A stretch of 27,220 nt of DNA from JAFGJQ01 sp052034525 (GCA_052034525.1 JBPOIK010000127.1:1-27220); one strand, 5' to 3'. Positions 7,477 to 15,739 are shown, numbered from the stretch's first letter. Numbers and translations: made by a program. Notes: generated by a model from the letters alone, not told the origin.

Positions 7477-8330
7477 GCAGGATCAACGAAGTTATTGAGA
7501 AGATCGGGACGCTCCCGCCCCTGCCCGACACGGCTGTCAAGCTGGTCCAGGTGGTGAACGATCCACGAAGCACGGTGGACGACATTGTCGAGACGATCCG
7601 ATACGACCAGGCCGTCACGGGAGAAGTGTTGCGATTGTGCAACTCCGCGTATTTCGGCCTCTCGCGTCGGATGACCTCGCTGAACGACGCCATGCTCTGC
7701 CTGGGCACGGTGAAGGTGCTGCAACTGGTGATGTCGGTGCATACCTCCAACCTGCTGGCGCGGGAGCAGAGGGGGTACGGCATGGACCCCGGCGTGCTCT
7801 GGAAGCACTCGGTGGCGGTCGCCCTGGCGGCGGCCCAGTTCGCGGGGCTCCTGCGACAGGCGAGCAGCAGTCTGGCGTTCACGGCCGGTCTGCTGCACGA
7901 CATCGGCAAGGTGATTCTGAACGACTACGTGGCCGAGGAATTCGCCCAAATTGCGCAAAAGGTCGCGGAGGAGGGGGCCAGCTTCCTGGAAGCCGAACAA
8001 CAGGTGCTGGGCTTCTCCCACCAGGAGATCGGAGGCATGATCGCCGAGCGGTGGAACCTGCCGGAGAACCTGGTGTTGAGTATCCGGCATCATCACGTGC
8101 CCGGCGCCCTGGATCCGCCCAATGAGCTGGTGGATATCGTGCACCTGGCGGATTGTACCTGTCTGCTGTTCGGACTGGGGATCGGGGCGGACGGCTTGTG
8201 CTACCGGGCGGATTCGGCGGTCCTGTCCCGATACAACCTGCACGAGCCGGACCTGGAGAAGATCGGCGTGCAGATTCTCATGGATGTCAAGCGAGTCGAG
8301 ACTCTCTTCTGCGAGGCCCCCGTTCGGTGA
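7473..8330 (+). CDS. HDOD-domain signalling protein
   Basis: This encodes 285 residues from a GTG start that overlaps the cheD stop (GTGA). GGGGAG eight bases upstream supports it. The whole protein is an HDOD domain, a non-enzymatic or weakly studied relative of the HD phosphohydrolases that is common in regulators of motility and c-di-GMP pathways. Visible landmarks are IEKIGTLPPLPDTAVKLVQ (about 9-27), LCNSAYFGLSRR (55-66), LWKHSVAVA (109-117), LLHDIGK (140-146), FSHQEIGG (181-188) and RHHHVPG (205-211). Histidines and an HD pair that could bind metal are kept, so residual chemistry is not ruled out. Its place inside the che operon suggests a role in chemosensory output. The mechanism is unknown. 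Confidence 0.88.
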   Translation: MSRINEVIEKIGTLPPLPDTAVKLVQVVNDPRSTVDDIVETIRYDQAVTGEVLRLCNSAYFGLSRRMTSLNDAMLCLGTVKVLQLVMSVHTSNLLAREQRGYGMDPGVLWKHSVAVALAAAQFAGLLRQASSSLAFTAGLLHDIGKVILNDYVAEEFAQIAQKVAEEGASFLEAEQQVLGFSHQEIGGMIAERWNLPENLVLSIRHHHVPGALDPPNELVDIVHLADCTCLLFGLGIGADGLCYRADSAVLSRYNLHEPDLEKIGVQILMDVKRVETLFCEAPVR

Positions 8331-8365
8331 CCGACGCCAACCGGTCCGCCGTCAGGAGTTTTGCG

Positions 8366-8791
8366 ATGCCCTCAAACGTGCTGATTGTGGATGATTCGGC
8401 CACCATTCGTCAGATGGTCAAGCGAACCATGCAGATGGCGGGGCTGGACGTGGGCGAGGTGTACGAGGCGTCCAACGGAATCGAAGCCCTGGCCCAGTTG
8501 AACGACCACACCGTGGCCTGCATGGTGGTGGACATCAACATGCCCACCATGAACGGAATCCAGCTATTGACGCGGATGAAGGAGAATGAGCGGCTTCGCG
8601 ACATTCCGGTCGTGATCGCCTCAACGGAGGGCAGTCGGAAGCGGATCGCCCAGATGGAGGATTTCGGGGCCTTCGGCTACGTCCGAAAGCCCTTCCAGCC
8701 GGAACAGTTCCGTGACGTGCTTAAGCCCCTTTTGGGAGTCGTAGACGATGCAGGATCAGGAAGCGCTGACGCTGAACACGATCTTTTCTGA
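8366..8791 (+). CDS. cheY: Single-domain response regulator CheY
   Basis: This encodes 141 residues. The ATG at 8366 follows CAGGAG by seven bases. In-frame ATG and GTG codons further upstream lie inside the HDOD gene and add only shadow sequence. It is a complete receiver domain: acidic pair Asp9-Asp10, phosphoacceptor Asp56 in VVDINMP, switch Thr87 in IASTEG, and Lys108 in VRKPF. It accepts phosphate from CheA and should act on the motor or on another output. The extra tail of about 18 residues (GVVDDAGSGSADAEHDLF) overlaps the start of cheX by 44 bases, so it may be a by-product of gene overlap rather than a functional tail. Confidence 0.93.
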   Translation: MPSNVLIVDDSATIRQMVKRTMQMAGLDVGEVYEASNGIEALAQLNDHTVACMVVDINMPTMNGIQLLTRMKENERLRDIPVVIASTEGSRKRIAQMEDFGAFGYVRKPFQPEQFRDVLKPLLGVVDDAGSGSADAEHDLF

Positions 8792-9203
8792 GGTACTCCA
8801 GAACTTCGCCTTCATGTTCCATGACGAGGAGGACGTGGAAACCTCGCCGGGGGACGTGTGGCTGGAGGCTGTTATTCGTTACCGCGGCCCCCAGGAAGGA
8901 ACGCTTCGGCTGCGATGCACGCGGGATTTTGCCCTGCTCCTGGCGGCCAATCTGCTCGGCACGGATCCGGAATCCGCGGACGCCCCGGAACGCGCCGGCG
9001 ACGCGGCCAAGGAGTTCATGAACATTCTCTGTGGCCAGTACGTGACCGCCCGGCACGGCGTGGAGGACGTCTTTGACCTGACGATTCCCGAGATCAAGGA
9101 GTTGACGGAAACGCCCGATTTCACGCCCGCCCCGAACGAGGAAGCGGCCACCTTTTCTGTGCAGGGCCATCGGGTGCAGGTGCTGTACCGACCCCAGGCA
9201 TGA
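8748..9203 (+). CDS. cheX: CheX-type CheY-phosphate phosphatase
   Basis: This encodes 151 residues. It starts inside the 3' end of cheY (44-base overlap), with GGGAG about 12 bases upstream. It then overlaps cheR through ATGA. The CheC/CheX/FliY family removes phosphate from CheY. CheX has one catalytic E-x(2)-N motif, and here AAKEFMNILCG (87-95) provides Glu89 and Asn92 on a helix. The N-terminal LNTIFSEVLQNFAFMF and the strand EGTLRLRC fit the CheX/CheC fold. Position directly after cheY supports the call. It replaces CheZ, which is absent. The family assignment is good. CheX rather than CheC is preferred because only one E-x(2)-N motif is visible. Confidence 0.75.
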   Translation: MQDQEALTLNTIFSEVLQNFAFMFHDEEDVETSPGDVWLEAVIRYRGPQEGTLRLRCTRDFALLLAANLLGTDPESADAPERAGDAAKEFMNILCGQYVTARHGVEDVFDLTIPEIKELTETPDFTPAPNEEAATFSVQGHRVQVLYRPQA

Positions 9204-10078
9204 CCCGCCCCGTGTCTATTTCAGGGAATGGCCCTCCCGTGGAGGCGGGAGTCCAGGATCTGACCCGCGAGGAATACGAGCAGATCCGCAAGCTGGTGTA
9301 CGCCAAGAGCGGCATCAATCTGGGCGACCAGAAAATGCAGCTCGTTCGCGCCCGGCTGGGCAAACGCGTGCGTCAGGGAGGGTTCCGCACATTTCAGGCC
9401 TACCTCCACCACGTGGAGGCGGATTCCACGGGCGAACAGTTGTGCCTGCTCCTCGACGCCATCTCGACGAACACGACCCACCTGTTCCGGGAGATGCGGC
9501 ACTTCGTCCTGCTCCGCGAGATCGTGAAGGGCTGGGCCGACAACCGCCAGTGGCGCTCGGAGCACAAGACTCTGCGAATCTGGAGCGCCGGCTGTTCCAG
9601 CGGCGAGGAGCCGTATTCCATCGCCATGATCGTGCACGACGCCCTGGGCAATCCGCCGGCGGTGCCGGTCAAAATCCTCGCTACGGACCTGTCCACGCAG
9701 ATGCTCCGTCGGGCTCAGTCGGGAATCTATGACACGCACCGCGTGGGGACCGTGCCGGCGGACCTGCGGCATCGATATTTCCAGAGAGTCATTCATGACA
9801 ACCAGGCGTGTCTCCAGGTGGTCCCGGAAATCCGCAGTCTGATCACCTTTGCCCGCCTCAACCTCATGATGACCACGTTCCCCTTCCGACACGGGTTCCA
9901 CGTCGTGTTCTGCCGCAATGTGATGATCTATTTCGATCGGCCGACCCAGACGGCGCTGATCAACCGGATCGCCCGGACGCTGCTGCCGGGCGGCTACCTC
10001 ATGATCGGCCATTCCGAGAGCCTCAACGGGATTCCCCACCCGCTGAGCTACGTCGAGCCCACGGTCTATCGGAAGTAA
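9200..10078 (+). CDS. cheR: Chemoreceptor glutamate methyltransferase CheR
   Basis: This encodes 292 residues. Its ATG overlaps the cheX stop (ATGA). CheR uses S-adenosylmethionine to methylate receptor glutamates and opposes CheB. An N-terminal helical domain (about 20-95) ends in the family motif STNTTHLFRE (89-98). The methyltransferase domain follows with SAGCSSGEEPYSIAM (129-143), ILATDLS (159-165), FARLNLM (217-223), FCRNVMIYF (237-245) and LLPGGYLMIGHSES near the C-terminus. All motifs look intact. There is no C-terminal pentapeptide-binding insert or TPR extension. Confidence 0.95.
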   Translation: MTRPVSISGNGPPVEAGVQDLTREEYEQIRKLVYAKSGINLGDQKMQLVRARLGKRVRQGGFRTFQAYLHHVEADSTGEQLCLLLDAISTNTTHLFREMRHFVLLREIVKGWADNRQWRSEHKTLRIWSAGCSSGEEPYSIAMIVHDALGNPPAVPVKILATDLSTQMLRRAQSGIYDTHRVGTVPADLRHRYFQRVIHDNQACLQVVPEIRSLITFARLNLMMTTFPFRHGFHVVFCRNVMIYFDRPTQTALINRIARTLLPGGYLMIGHSESLNGIPHPLSYVEPTVYRK

Positions 10079-10083
10079 TCATC

Positions 10084-10578
10084 ATGCCTCCCCGCTATCT
10101 TCACGTCGACTGCTTTCTGGAGCCCGGCGAGTTGATTGCCAGCGCCACGCCCCTGGCCGTCAAGACGATTCTCGGAAGCTGCATCGCCGTCTGCCTCTGG
10201 GACCCGGTCGCGAAAACCGGCGGCATGAACCATTACCTGCTGCCACACCCGTATCATCCACAGGACTCCGGGAACCGCTATGGCGTAATGGCCATCCCCG
10301 CGCTGTTGCGCGAAATCGTCCGGCTGGGCGGCGTGCCCCGCCGGTTGCGGGCGTCGGTCATCGGAGGCGGATGCCCGATGAGTGCGCTGCAGACCGCTCT
10401 GGTTGGGCAGCAGAATCGGGATCTCGCCTTCCAGACGCTGGAACGTCTCCAGATCCGAATCGTCCGGGAGGACACAGGAGGGCAGCACGGCCGCAAACTC
10501 CTGTTCGACACCGGCAGCGGTCGGATCATCGTCCGCCGGATCCGGGGAATGCACGAGCGGCCGATGCCCAAGGAATGA
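10084..10578 (+). CDS. cheD: Chemoreceptor glutamine deamidase CheD (copy 2)
   Basis: This encodes 164 residues. It starts five bases after cheR, with GGAAG upstream, and its stop overlaps the cheB ATG. Catalytic Cys33 in TILGSCIAVCLWDP and His50 in GGMNHYLLP keep the 17-residue spacing. The threonine sits at -5 from Cys, where copy 1 has -6, as in the KTLLGSC type common in proteobacterial CheD. It differs strongly from copy 1 and resembles the CheR-CheD-CheB arrangement of other bacteria. The two CheDs therefore look like separate lineages rather than a recent duplication. They may have different receptor sites, or one may partner the phosphatase. Confidence 0.9.
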   Translation: MPPRYLHVDCFLEPGELIASATPLAVKTILGSCIAVCLWDPVAKTGGMNHYLLPHPYHPQDSGNRYGVMAIPALLREIVRLGGVPRRLRASVIGGGCPMSALQTALVGQQNRDLAFQTLERLQIRIVREDTGGQHGRKLLFDTGSGRIIVRRIRGMHERPMPKE

Positions 10579-11663
10579 GCGTGATACCGTCCGGGCCCAT
10601 CCGAGTTCTCGTCGTGGAACATTCGCCGTTCGTGCGATCGGCGATTGGAAGGGGACTCAGCGCGCAGAAAGACATCACCGTCGTCGGAGAGGCCAAGGAC
10701 GCCTTCGAGGCCCGCGACCTGATCATCCGGCATCGGCCCGACGTGATCATTCTGGACACCGCCCTGCCCAGAGTGGACGGGCTGACCTTCCTGGCGAGAC
10801 TCATGGAGCACTATCCCGTTCCCGTGATCGTCTGCGCCGATCCGGCCACCGATCATCGACAGGCCGCCCTGGACGCGATCGATCGAGGCGCAACGGAGGT
10901 GGTGCTCAAGCCGCCGATGCACGACCGCGCCGCGCTGGGGCGGCTTGCTCTGGAACTGACGCAGAAAGTGCGGGCCGCGGCGGTGGCCCTGCGGCGACCG
11001 CCCCCGGTTCCCGCTTCAGCCACGGCAGAGTTCGCCAGCCTGCGCTCCACCGGCCTGGATCCCGCGCGCTACGTGGTGGCCATCGGGGCCTCGACCGGCG
11101 GCACGGACGCGCTTCGCTACCTGTTGTCGCGCGTGCCGGATGATTTCTTCCCGGTTGTGATTGTCCAGCATATGCCCGAGGGATTCACCGGACTTTTCGC
11201 CAATCGGCTCAACGAACACTGTCGGATCGAAGTGCGCGAAGCCAGGGACGGAGATCTTCTTGCGCCGGGACTGGCGCTGCTGGCGCGCGGCGGAGTTCAG
11301 ATGACTGTCCGCGGCCGGGCGGGGCACTGCCGCATCGCTTATGGCAGTCAGGAAGAAGTGAACCGGCATTGCCCGTCCGTGGACGTGCTGTTCCATTCCG
11401 TAGCACAGCAGATCGGACGATCCGCGATCGGCGTCCTGCTGACCGGAATGGGGGCAGACGGAGCGAAGGGCCTCCTGGCCATGCACAATGCCGGAGCCGT
11501 CACGATCGGGCAGAATCAGGGAAGCTGCGTGGTCTACGGCATGCCCAAAGTGGCGGCCGACCTGGGCGCCGTACAGATTGTCGCCCCCCCTTCGGAGATT
11601 CCCAAACGGATCGTGGAAGCGCTTCTGGCCCGCCGTGCGGCCGCCTCTGCCGCCCGCGGCTGA
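10575..11663 (+). CDS. cheB: Chemotaxis methylesterase/deamidase CheB with a non-standard receiver
   Basis: This encodes 362 residues from the ATG at 10575 (ATGA overlap with cheD, AGG just upstream). The C-terminal esterase is complete: Ser173 in GASTGG, His199 in VQHMP and Asp295 in LTGMGADGA. These remove receptor methyl groups. The N-terminal receiver keeps Asp61 (ILDTALPRVDG) and Lys112 (LKPP). However, the acidic pair that binds Mg2+ reads Glu15-His16, and the switch Ser/Thr region reads IVCADP. Phospho-control by CheA may therefore be weak or altered. It is the last gene of the operon. Its stop lies 10 bases from the end of the convergent phosphoesterase-like gene. Confidence 0.93.
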   Translation: MSVIPSGPIRVLVVEHSPFVRSAIGRGLSAQKDITVVGEAKDAFEARDLIIRHRPDVIILDTALPRVDGLTFLARLMEHYPVPVIVCADPATDHRQAALDAIDRGATEVVLKPPMHDRAALGRLALELTQKVRAAAVALRRPPPVPASATAEFASLRSTGLDPARYVVAIGASTGGTDALRYLLSRVPDDFFPVVIVQHMPEGFTGLFANRLNEHCRIEVREARDGDLLAPGLALLARGGVQMTVRGRAGHCRIAYGSQEEVNRHCPSVDVLFHSVAQQIGRSAIGVLLTGMGADGAKGLLAMHNAGAVTIGQNQGSCVVYGMPKVAADLGAVQIVAPPSEIPKRIVEALLARRAAASAARG

Positions 11664-11672
11664 TCCCGGGCG
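11651..11672. terminator. GC hairpin at the convergent cheB / phosphoesterase-like junction
   Basis: CGCCCG (11651-11656) and CGGGCG (11667-11672) pair perfectly with a 10-base loop that contains the cheB stop codon. It is the only dyad at this crowded convergent junction and could slow polymerase from either side. It lacks a U-tract, so intrinsic termination is uncertain. Confidence 0.3.
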
Positions 11673-11673
11673 T

Positions 11674-13899
11674 TCAGGGCGACGGACCCGAATCCGCCTT
11701 GGGCCCTGTCCCGACCGGCGCGTCCATCTTCCCCAGCAGACGCGTAATCGAGCCGTCGCCGCCCAGGATGTAGAGAGCTCCATTGCGATCCACCGTGATC
11801 GGCGCGAAGACGTAGAATCCGTGTGTGGCCCGATACCGCCAGAGAACCTCGCCGTTGCGGGCGTCCAGCACGCTCAGCTTGCCCGTGTCAGAGCACACGT
11901 ACACCTGGCCGTTCGCCTCCGTGGGGGGGACCGGCAATCGGCCGGTCGGAACCGTTGCCTGCCAGATCGGTTTGTCGTCCGGACCCATCTTCATCAGGCG
12001 GTCGTCCGTTCCGCGGATGTAGTAGGCGGTCGCGTCCCCGGCGAGCGCAATGGCGGCGACGTTCCGGGCGATGGGTTCGCTGCGCTTGCCCTCGCGCGAC
12101 AGGGAGTACAGCAATCCGGTCGCGTCGCAGACCAGGATTCGGTCACCCCGGACCAGCGGACTGCAGCCGCCGGGCCCCACGCGTCCGTCCGCGCCCTTGG
12201 CTTCCAGGTTTGGCGAGGCGGCTTTCCAGGCCAGGCGGCCGTCCTTGCGGTTGAGCGCGTAGATGAATCCGTCCCAGGCCGTGAATACCACCAGGTCATC
12301 CCAGATGGCCGGTCGAGACGCGATAGAGCCCCCCGCCCCCTCGAACAGCCAGTGTCTTTCCTCCAGGAAGACATCAATCGAGTGCAGCCGTCCCCGGCTG
12401 TCGCCTACGTAGGCCGTCTCGTCCGCCATCGCCGGCGTACCGTACACGGGGCAACCGGCATCATATTTCCAGACCTGCGCCCCTGAATCGGCCTGCACCG
12501 TATAGACAAAACCGTCGGCGCACGGAACCACCACCACGTCATCACAGATGCCCGGCGACGCGATGATCGGTCCGCCCGCGTCGAACTCCCACAACTGCTC
12601 CGAGCTGTCGGTCTGAATGGCGCGCAGGGCGCCTCCGGTCTCGCCGACGATCACGCGCAGGGGGTCTCCGTAGAAAACCGGAGCGCCCGTCACCGAAGCG
12701 GGCAGGTTACGGACCCACCCCACATTGACGGACAGGTCGTTGGCGTAAAACCGCGAAGAAGCCAGGCCGTAGAACTGCTGCCGCGCCGGGTCCGTCGCCC
12801 GTAAGAACAACACGTGCCCGCCCATGTCCAGATCCGCGGCCGGAATCTGCAGCACGCTGGCGGCGCTTTCCGCCGTCTGAACAAGCTGGCCGTCGATGGT
12901 CACTTCATAGTGGGCGGTATCGACGGGCGGCCGAAACCGGGGCTTCAATAGAAACGGCCGGCGATTACGCACGCCGAACATGTTGAGCTGATTCAGGTTG
13001 CAGATCAATCGCGGTCCGGCGGGCGGCGTCAGCGACCTCTCGAGCAGCACGCGCGGCGTCGCGGATGGATCACGCAGACAACGCACCACGCGCAGGGTGC
13101 CGTCCTTCACCGCCACGAGGTTGTATCCCGCGTCCGGTCCGACCGAAGAGCCGGCGGACACCGTGTCGATCCCATCCATGACCCGATGCGCGGCCGATTC
13201 TCCCTCTCCGTGCAGCACCAGGACGATGTTGTGCTTCTCCAGGAATTCCAGAATGAGCGACCACGACGCCGGCTGAGCCAGAGCCGGGCTGTCCGGCGGA
13301 TGGTGCATGAAGAGAATGACCGGCGTCTGCGGATTCACGGCGGCCAGGTCCGCGCGAAGCCAGTACAAGGCGGCCGAGTTGACGCACGCCGCGCTCTGTT
13401 GGGGCAGGGTCGAGGGCAGTGCTACGAAATGACATCCCGAATGATCAAACGAGAAATAGTCTTCTCCGGTTCGTCGACGGATATCCATCTGGATCGGGTT
13501 CCACGCGTTGTCGTCCAGGCCGGCCACCCAATGCACGGGTACCGGTGAATCCGCGAATGCCTTCTCAACGGTCGCCCAGGCGCCGTCCGTCCCGCCGAAC
13601 GACGTGGCATTCCCCGTGTGGAGGATGAACGCGGGAGCCGGAAGATCAAGCCCCAGCGACGGCAGGGACGCCGGCCGGCCGGCCTCCGCGCAGACCCAGG
13701 GGCCGAAGCCCGGAGCGTCAGACGGTTCGCCTTCCGTTCCCGGCCGAACCGGGGTATTCGCAATGTGCAGGAAGCAGAACGATGACGCCCCCGGGGCGCC
13801 CGGCTGCGTTGTGGCCGGCCGGGTGGCCGGCGGTTGTCCGAACGCCACCTGCATCGTTACCCACGCCGCAACAACCCCCGCCGCACACACGCCTTTCAT
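11674..13899 (-). CDS. Secreted protein: degenerate metallophosphoesterase-like domain plus PQQ-type beta-propeller
   Basis: This encodes 741 residues. AGGAGG eight bases before the ATG fixes the start, and an N-terminal signal peptide (residues 1-21) sends it across the inner membrane. Residues about 40-275 follow the calcineurin-like phosphoesterase layout, with FILHTGNATSFGGTD, VHWVAGLDDNAW, VILFMHHPPDSP and VLHGEGE. The metal-binding motifs are changed, however: the first DxH is missing, GD reads GN (96-97), GNHD reads GLDD (127-130), and GHxH reads HGEG. A linker follows. From about residue 400 come repeated PQQ-like propeller blades (IQTDSSEQLWEFDAGGPI, VQADSGAQVWKYDAG, LNRKDGRLAWKA, LDARNGEVLWRYRA). 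It is the last gene after kdsD and a glycosyltransferase. A structural or sensing role is more likely than catalysis. Confidence 0.8.
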   Translation of the reverse strand: MKGVCAAGVVAAWVTMQVAFGQPPATRPATTQPGAPGASSFCFLHIANTPVRPGTEGEPSDAPGFGPWVCAEAGRPASLPSLGLDLPAPAFILHTGNATSFGGTDGAWATVEKAFADSPVPVHWVAGLDDNAWNPIQMDIRRRTGEDYFSFDHSGCHFVALPSTLPQQSAACVNSAALYWLRADLAAVNPQTPVILFMHHPPDSPALAQPASWSLILEFLEKHNIVLVLHGEGESAAHRVMDGIDTVSAGSSVGPDAGYNLVAVKDGTLRVVRCLRDPSATPRVLLERSLTPPAGPRLICNLNQLNMFGVRNRRPFLLKPRFRPPVDTAHYEVTIDGQLVQTAESAASVLQIPAADLDMGGHVLFLRATDPARQQFYGLASSRFYANDLSVNVGWVRNLPASVTGAPVFYGDPLRVIVGETGGALRAIQTDSSEQLWEFDAGGPIIASPGICDDVVVVPCADGFVYTVQADSGAQVWKYDAGCPVYGTPAMADETAYVGDSRGRLHSIDVFLEERHWLFEGAGGSIASRPAIWDDLVVFTAWDGFIYALNRKDGRLAWKAASPNLEAKGADGRVGPGGCSPLVRGDRILVCDATGLLYSLSREGKRSEPIARNVAAIALAGDATAYYIRGTDDRLMKMGPDDKPIWQATVPTGRLPVPPTEANGQVYVCSDTGKLSVLDARNGEVLWRYRATHGFYVFAPITVDRNGALYILGGDGSITRLLGKMDAPVGTGPKADSGPSP

Positions 13900-13920
13900 C
13901 CGAATGCCCTCCTGTACCGG

Positions 13921-14622
13921 TCAATCCCAGAATCGAAACCGGAAGATGGCCCATAACGCTCGTAATCCGTCCACCCAGGTGATTTTTTTTCCTTCGCTGT
14001 AGTCCCGCCCGGCGTAGCTGATGCCGACCTCGTAGATGCGCCAGCGACCCCGGGCGACCTTGGCCGTCAGCTCCGGCTCTACGGTGAACCCGTTGCTTCG
14101 GATCTGAAACGAGCGAATCACATCCGACCGGAACACCTTGTAGCAGGTCTCCATGTCCGTCAGGTTGAGGTTGGTCAGGGCGTTGGACAGGAGCGTCAGC
14201 AGCCGATTGCCCACCATATGCCAGAAGAACAGCACGCGCTTGGCCTGCGAACCGACGAACCGCGAGCCGTACACGACGTTGGCCTTGCCGTCGAGGATCG
14301 GGGCCAGCAGCTTGGGATAATCCTGCGGATCGTACTCCAGGTCGGCATCCTGAATGAGGACGATGTCACCGGTGGCCCGGGCAAACCCCTCCCGCAGGGC
14401 CGCGCCCTTTCCCTGGTTGCGCTCCTGAAGCTGGACGCGGATATCCTCCGTCGGCCACCGCTGGAGAATCCTGGGATACAGGCTGCGCGTGCCGTCGGTG
14501 CTGCCATCATCCACCAGGAGGACCTCTCGCGCCATTCCCACGTCACGGGCCAGCACGCGGGACACCAGTTCCTCCAGCGTTGCGTGTTCGTTGTAGACCG
14601 GTATGACAATGGAAAGCTTCAT
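13921..14622 (-). CDS. Family 2 glycosyltransferase (dolichyl/undecaprenyl-phosphate sugar transferase type)
   Basis: This encodes 233 residues. It is a GT-A fold enzyme of the DPM1-like branch of GT2, which transfers a sugar from a nucleotide donor to a lipid phosphate at the cytoplasmic face. Motifs: MKLSIVIPVYNE at the start, VDDGSTDGT (37-45), NQGKGAALREGF (69-80), the metal-binding DADLEYDP (92-99), VVYGSRF (116-122), and the acceptor-side LTDMETCYKVFR (154-165). There is no C-terminal membrane segment, so it is a soluble or peripheral form. It lies 65 bases after the isomerase gene and 21 bases before the phosphoesterase-like gene, so one operon is likely. Its own ribosome site is weak. 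Confidence 0.88.
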   Translation of the reverse strand: MKLSIVIPVYNEHATLEELVSRVLARDVGMAREVLLVDDGSTDGTRSLYPRILQRWPTEDIRVQLQERNQGKGAALREGFARATGDIVLIQDADLEYDPQDYPKLLAPILDGKANVVYGSRFVGSQAKRVLFFWHMVGNRLLTLLSNALTNLNLTDMETCYKVFRSDVIRSFQIRSNGFTVEPELTAKVARGRWRIYEVGISYAGRDYSEGKKITWVDGLRALWAIFRFRFWD

Positions 14623-14687
14623 CCGGGCGATCCGCGGCCGTCGCCAGCCTGTGATCGTTTGACACTGCCCACGGGCCGCCGAGGCGA

Positions 14688-15731
14688 TCAGGGTTCGTCG
14701 AAGACCGAGAAACCGTGAGCGATCAGGTCCTGCACATCCAACAGGCCCGCAACGTGGTTGTCTTCATCCACGACCGGCAGTTCATCGATCCGATGCCGCC
14801 GCATGAGGGCCAGCGCATCGGCCACGCGTTCGTCGACCCCCACCCGCTTGGGCGATCGAATCATCACCTCGGACACCGGTCGATCGGCCGCGCCGGCCAG
14901 ATCGCCCGCCGACAGCGTCAGGCGAAACAGATCTCCGTGGGTGAAGAAGCCGACAAGGCGTCCGGCGTCATCCACCACGGATGCCGCGCCGGCTCGCCGC
15001 GGCGCCCGGAGCACCGCGTCATAATACGCCCGCAGCGTATCTTTCACCCCCACCCGGGGGCAATCGTCACCCGTTCGCATAATCTGTGAGACCCGCATGA
15101 GGCTCCGCCCCAGGGCCCCTCCGGGATGAAAACGGGCGTAGTGCTCCGGTTGAATGTTCTTGCGCTCCATCACGCTGAGAGCCAGAGCGTCTCCCACCGC
15201 CAGCATCGCGGCGGTGGACGAACTGGGCGCCAGCCCCAGCGGGCACGCCTCGGCGACGTTGCCAATATCAACGACAATGTCGGACAGGCCCGCCAGCCGC
15301 GATTGCGGACAGGCGGTCAGCAGGATGATGTCACACCCGCTGCGCTTCAGGGCCGGCGCCAGCCGAACCAGTTCTTCGCTCTCTCCGCTGCGGGAGAGCA
15401 TCAGAACCACGTCGTCCGAACAGATCATGCCCAGGTCCCCGTGCAGCGCCTCGACGGGGTGCAGCCGGTATGAAGGGGTGGCCGTGCTGGCCAGAGTGGC
15501 CTGAATCTTGTTGCCGATGAGCCCGGCTTTTCCCAGCCCGGTGACGGCCACGCGTCCGCGGCAGCATACGATCCGTTCGACCGCGTCCACGAAGGCATCC
15601 GCGAGGGCATCCGCCGCCGCCTGGATGGCCTGAATCTCCCTGCGCAGCACGCCCAGGCCGAACTCGCGGATTTGTCTGCGACGTTCTGACTGTTCCGGGG
15701 CGTCCACCTGCTGTAACGCGTGATCGCTCAT
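14688..15731 (-). CDS. kdsD: D-arabinose 5-phosphate isomerase, KdsD/KpsF/GutQ family
   Basis: This encodes 347 residues. The enzyme turns ribulose 5-phosphate into arabinose 5-phosphate, the first step toward Kdo for lipopolysaccharide or capsule. A SIS domain (about 45-190) carries TGLGKAGLIGNKI (64-76), HPVEALHGDLGM (91-102), LSRSGESEE (112-120) and PSSSTAAMLAVGDALA. Then HPGGALGR leads into two CBS domains (about 215-280 and 285-345), the second reading RHRIDELPVVDEDN. Length and domain order match the family. No Shine-Dalgarno site is visible. A good -10/-35 pair ends only eight bases before the ATG, so the transcript may be leaderless. The choice between KdsD, KpsF and GutQ cannot be made from sequence alone. 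Confidence 0.9.
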   Translation of the reverse strand: MSDHALQQVDAPEQSERRRQIREFGLGVLRREIQAIQAAADALADAFVDAVERIVCCRGRVAVTGLGKAGLIGNKIQATLASTATPSYRLHPVEALHGDLGMICSDDVVLMLSRSGESEELVRLAPALKRSGCDIILLTACPQSRLAGLSDIVVDIGNVAEACPLGLAPSSSTAAMLAVGDALALSVMERKNIQPEHYARFHPGGALGRSLMRVSQIMRTGDDCPRVGVKDTLRAYYDAVLRAPRRAGAASVVDDAGRLVGFFTHGDLFRLTLSAGDLAGAADRPVSEVMIRSPKRVGVDERVADALALMRRHRIDELPVVDEDNHVAGLLDVQDLIAHGFSVFDEP

Positions 15732-15739
15732 CCGACGTC

